Positions 31,276 to 33,779 of a DNA stretch of 33,779 nucleotides are shown piece by piece; positions within the stretch are counted from its first letter, which is position 1; each line of letters starts with the position of its first letter. The stretch is taken from assembly GCF_901875635.1 (NCBI RefSeq), contig NZ_CABFMN010000120.1:1-33779 (forward strand), read 5' to 3'. Source of the DNA: Xylophilus ampelinus. GTDB taxonomy: Bacteria; Pseudomonadota; Gammaproteobacteria; Burkholderiales; Burkholderiaceae_C. Under the pieces are notes generated by a model, which saw only the letters and a program-made list of their open reading frames with translations, did not search any database and was not told where the DNA came from. The position numbers and the translations under genes were made by a program.

Positions 31276-31602
31276 TTACGCCGCCTTGTTGCTCAGGCAC
31301 TCCTTCATGAAGGCCTTGCGGGCGTCGCCCTTGAGCTCCTTGGCCTTGGGGTCGGCATTGCAGGTCTTCATTTTCGTCTGCTGCTTTTCCTGCTTGCTGG
31401 CCGACAGGCATTCCTTCATGAAGGCCTTGCGCTCGTCGCCCTTGAGTTCCTTGGCCTTGGGGTCGGCGTTGCAGGTGGCCATCTTGCCTTGCTGGGCGGT
31501 GGGCGCCTTGGCCGGCGCTGCGGCGGCGGGTGCCGTGGTCTGCGCCATGGCGTTGAAGGACAGGGCGGCGCCCAGTGCGATCAGGGAGAGGAGCTTTTTC
31601 AT
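31276..31602 (-). CDS. PsiF-repeat protein, secreted
   Basis: A 108-residue exported protein with signal peptide MKKLLSLIALGAALSFNAMA and predicted cut before Q21. After an Ala/Pro linker come two PsiF repeats of 37-residue period, each with CNADPKAKELKGD and RKAFMKECL, giving four Cys in all. PsiF is phosphate-starvation-inducible in E. coli, but its role is unknown and no Pho box was recognised here. AGGAAA precedes the ATG at a long distance. It is divergent from argS. Confidence 0.88.
   Translation of the reverse strand: MKKLLSLIALGAALSFNAMAQTTAPAAAAPAKAPTAQQGKMATCNADPKAKELKGDERKAFMKECLSASKQEKQQTKMKTCNADPKAKELKGDARKAFMKECLSNKAA
31296..31371. repeat. Internal direct repeat 1 of the PsiF-repeat gene
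   Basis: A 76-base unit that recurs at 31407-31482 with 68 of 76 bases identical (111-base offset, exactly 37 codons). Most differences are at third positions or conservative, consistent with a fairly recent duplication or gene conversion. Confidence 0.8.
31407..31482. repeat. Internal direct repeat 2 of the PsiF-repeat gene
   Basis: The N-terminal PsiF unit, paired with the repeat at 31296-31371. Confidence 0.8.
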
Positions 31603-31776
31603 GGAGTGTGTTTCCTGAGCAGGGTGGTGAAAAAAGTGACGGTTCCCTTCAGGCGCCTGCCGCTCGGCCGGCACCGGGCCCGGGGTCGGGCCTCGGCCTC
31701 TAACGTACCGCAGGCGCGCCCGGCTGACATCCTCCTTGCACGGCGCCTGCGGGTTTGCCCCCGATAAAATCCGCCG
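31603..31776. promoter_or_regulatory. Divergent promoter region, psiF-like / argS
   Basis: 174 bases. TAAAAT at 31765-31770, just before the argS ATG, resembles a -10 element, but a well-spaced -35 is not seen. TTGCAC at 31736 is too far away. No operator was recognised. Confidence 0.35.
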
Positions 31777-33465
31777 ATGCTTACAGTCAAACAGGAGCTC
31801 CTGGCCGATCTGGCCCAGGCGCTCGAGGCCCTCGAGCCGGGCGCCGGCAGCCGCGCCGCCTTCGAATCGCCCAAGGTCGCCGCGCATGGCGACTTCGCCT
31901 GCACCGCCGCGATGCAGCTCGCCAAGCCGCTCAAGAAGAACCCGCGCCAGCTCGGCGAAGCCCTGCGCGAGGACCTGCTCGCCCGCCCGGCTTTCCAGCG
32001 CTGGGTCGATGCCATCGAGATCGCCGGGCCGGGCTTCCTCAACATCCGCCTAAAGCCTGCCGCCAAGCAGCAGGTGGTGCGCGAGGTGCTCGAGGCCGGC
32101 GCCGCTTTCGGCCGCAAGCCGGCCGGCTCGGGTGGCAAGGTGCTCGTCGAGTTCGTCTCGGCCAACCCGACCGGCCCGCTACACGTCGGCCACGGCCGCC
32201 AGGCCGCGCTGGGCGACGCCATCTGCAACCTGCTCGACGCCCAGGGCGCCCAGGTGTGGCGCGAGTTCTATTACAACGACGCCGGCGTCCAGATCCAGAC
32301 CCTGGCCCACAGCACGCAGCTGCGGGCGCGCGGCTTCAAGCCGGGCGACGCCGAGTGGCCCTCCGGCGACAAGGCCCAGGCGTACAACGGCGACTACATC
32401 GCCGACATCGCGGCCGACTTCCTGGCAAAAAAGACCGTCAAGTCCGACGACCGCGAGTACACGGCCAGCGGCGACGTGAACGACCTCGACTCGATCCGCC
32501 AGTTCGCCGTCGCCTACCTGCGCCACGAGCAGGACCTGGACCTGCAGGCCTTCCAGGTGCGCTTCGACAACTACTACCTCGAGTCCAGCCTCTACACCAG
32601 CGGCCGCGTCGAGGCCACGGTGAACAAGCTGGTCGCCGCCGGCAAGACCTACGAACAGGACGGCGCGCTGTGGCTGAAGTCGACCGAGTACGGCGACGAC
32701 AAGGACCGCGTGATGCGCAAGGGCGACGGGACGTACACGTACTTCGTGCCCGACGTCGCCTACCACCTGGCCAAGTGGGAGCGCGGCTTCCACCGCGTGG
32801 TCAACATCCAGGGCACCGACCACCACGGCACCATCGCGCGCGTACGGGCTGGCCTGCAAGCCGTGGGCGAAGGCATTCCCGAGGGCTACCCCGATTACGT
32901 GCTGCACACCATGGTGCGGGTGATGCGCGGCGGCGAGGAGGTGAAGATCTCCAAGCGCGCCGGCAGCTACGTCACGCTGCGCGACCTGATCGAGTGGACC
33001 AGCACCGACGCGGTGCGCTTCTTCCTGCTCAGCCGCAAGCCCGACACCGAGTACACCTTCGACGTCGACCTGGCGGTGCAGAAGAACAACGACAACCCGG
33101 TCTACTACGTGCAGTACGCGCACGCGCGCATCTGCTCGGTGCTCGACAAGGAAGGCACCGACCCGGCCGTGCTGAAGGACGTCGACCTTTCGCCGCTGGC
33201 GACCGACGCGGCCCAGCCGCTCATGCTGCTGCTGGCCAGGTACCCCGAGATGCTGGCCGCCGCCGCGCGCGACTTCGCGCCGCACGACGTCACCTTCTAC
33301 CTGCGCGAACTGGCCGCGGCCTACCACAGCTACTACGACGCCGAGCGCATCCTGGTCGAGGACGAAGGCGTGAAGAAGGCCCGCCTGGCCCTGGTCGCCG
33401 CCACTGCACAGGTGCTGCACAATGGCCTGGCCGTGCTTGGCGTGAGCGCGCCACGAAAGATGTGA
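31777..33465 (+). CDS. argS: Arginyl-tRNA synthetase
   Basis: A class I aminoacyl-tRNA synthetase charging tRNA-Arg. The length of 562 residues is normal. The N-terminal Add-1 domain (residues 1-110) precedes the Rossmann fold with the HIGH-type motif HVGH at 136-139 (in [14 protein letters not shown]). The KMSKS-type loop reads KISKR at 390-394, as usual for ArgRS enzymes that lack a canonical KMSK. The anticodon-binding helical domain is at the C-terminus ([14 protein letters not shown], ending [13 protein letters not shown]). An essential housekeeping gene. The SPOR-type gene follows after 13 bases, implying an operon. Confidence 0.98.
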   Translation: MLTVKQELLADLAQALEALEPGAGSRAAFESPKVAAHGDFACTAAMQLAKPLKKNPRQLGEALREDLLARPAFQRWVDAIEIAGPGFLNIRLKPAAKQQVVREVLEAGAAFGRKPAGSGGKVLVEFVSANPTGPLHVGHGRQAALGDAICNLLDAQGAQVWREFYYNDAGVQIQTLAHSTQLRARGFKPGDAEWPSGDKAQAYNGDYIADIAADFLAKKTVKSDDREYTASGDVNDLDSIRQFAVAYLRHEQDLDLQAFQVRFDNYYLESSLYTSGRVEATVNKLVAAGKTYEQDGALWLKSTEYGDDKDRVMRKGDGTYTYFVPDVAYHLAKWERGFHRVVNIQGTDHHGTIARVRAGLQAVGEGIPEGYPDYVLHTMVRVMRGGEEVKISKRAGSYVTLRDLIEWTSTDAVRFFLLSRKPDTEYTFDVDLAVQKNNDNPVYYVQYAHARICSVLDKEGTDPAVLKDVDLSPLATDAAQPLMLLLARYPEMLAAAARDFAPHDVTFYLRELAAAYHSYYDAERILVEDEGVKKARLALVAATAQVLHNGLAVLGVSAPRKM

Positions 33466-33478
33466 GCCTGAACTACCC

Positions 33479-33779
33479 ATGAGAAGCAGACAAAGAGGGA
33501 ATTTCGTCATCGGCCTGATCGTGGGCGTCGTGCTGGGGCTCGGCGTGGCCCTCGGTGTGGCGGTCTACGTGACCAAGGTGCCGATCCCGTTCGTCACCAA
33601 GAACCAGCCGCGTGGCGCCGATCAGGACGAGGCCGAGGCGCGCAAGAACCGCGACTGGGACCCGAACTCCCCGCTGGCCGGCAAGCCGCAGGCCCCGCGC
33701 ACGCCCCCGCAGCCCATCGCGCCGGCACCGGCGGCCCCCGCCGTCGCCGGCGCGCCCGCGAGCACCGGCACGCTCAATG
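33479..33779 (+). CDS. Probable SPOR-domain cell-division protein, 5' part only
   Basis: An open frame of 100 codons running off the right edge. A short basic cytoplasmic N-terminus (MRSRQRGNF) precedes one transmembrane helix (about residues 9-32) and YVTKVPIPFVTKN. A hydrophilic then Pro/Ala-rich periplasmic linker follows. This layout, and the position directly after argS, match the FtsN-like SPOR proteins of beta-proteobacteria, whose peptidoglycan-binding SPOR domain would lie beyond the window. The SPOR domain itself is not seen, so the name is an inference. Confidence 0.75.
   Translation, partial: MRSRQRGNFVIGLIVGVVLGLGVALGVAVYVTKVPIPFVTKNQPRGADQDEAEARKNRDWDPNSPLAGKPQAPRTPPQPIAPAPAAPAVAGAPASTGTLN

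Noticed and set aside
31736..31770. TTGCAC with TAAAAT as the argS promoter
   Set aside because: The spacing is 23 bases, too long for a sigma-70 promoter. Only the -10-like hexamer is mentioned.
1..33779. CRISPR, tRNA, rRNA, insertion sequence or phage genes
   Set aside because: No regular repeat-spacer pattern, tRNA-like cloverleaf sequence, transposase or phage protein was recognised on reading through the window.

Overview
The window is a GC-rich, gene-dense stretch of a Burkholderiales chromosome, most likely Comamonadaceae and possibly Variovorax or a close relative. The evidence is very high GC at third codon positions, Bug-type and LivJ-type solute receptors, a DUF2917/LysR pair, a cysteine-rich CWC protein coupled to a phosphofructokinase, and a dispersed short repeat of a kind I associate with this family. 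Taxonomy is inferred from gene content only. I see no rRNA, tRNA, CRISPR array, insertion sequence or prophage. The DNA looks like ordinary chromosome with metabolic, transport and regulatory genes.

Layout. 1-1616: minus-strand polysaccharide deacetylase and NTF2-like genes. 1720-3920: a BenE-type transporter overlapping gshB (glutathione synthetase). 3995-6252: a Fur-box-preceded TonB-dependent siderophore receptor. 6422-9927: minus-strand class II glutamine amidotransferase, orphan LivJ-type binding protein and DHA2 drug/proton antiporter. 10087-12983: zinc-ribbon metallopeptidase facing a phosphofructokinase that is coupled to a CWC-family protein. 13083-15286: enoyl-CoA hydratase/isomerase, DUF2917 protein and divergent LysR. 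15306-17790: small envelope genes (fasciclin lipoprotein, L,D-transpeptidase, Pro-rich secreted protein, adhesin-E-like protein). 17930-21051: malate synthase G and divergent Asp/Glu racemase. 21042-22925: TetR repressor and divergent MFS exporter with two matching palindromic operators. 23027-28416: IclR regulator, HMG-CoA lyase-like and CaiB CoA-transferase operon, converging on a cupin, alpha/beta hydrolase and Bug receptor operon. 28603-30613: two LysR genes. 30745-33779: DUF2214 membrane protein, PsiF-repeat protein, argS and the 5' end of a probable SPOR-domain gene.

How the genes work together. The most coherent module is 23027-28416. A Bug receptor (carboxylate uptake), a CoA-transferase (activation) and an HMG-CoA-lyase-type enzyme (C-C cleavage) would suffice to consume a branched dicarboxylate, under IclR and LysR control. 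The TetR/MFS pair looks like a self-contained inducible efflux switch. Four gene pairs (BenE-gshB, CWC-PFK, HMGL-CaiB, cupin-hydrolase) share 4-bp ATGA overlaps that imply translational coupling.

The most interesting structure outside the genes is a roughly 60-bp dispersed element present five times (3905, 13008, 17801, 22972, 29520). In all five copies the palindromic end abuts the 3' end of a gene transcribed into it. Read in that direction the element ends in hairpins, and in the better-preserved copies a T-tract, so it looks like a portable transcription terminator.
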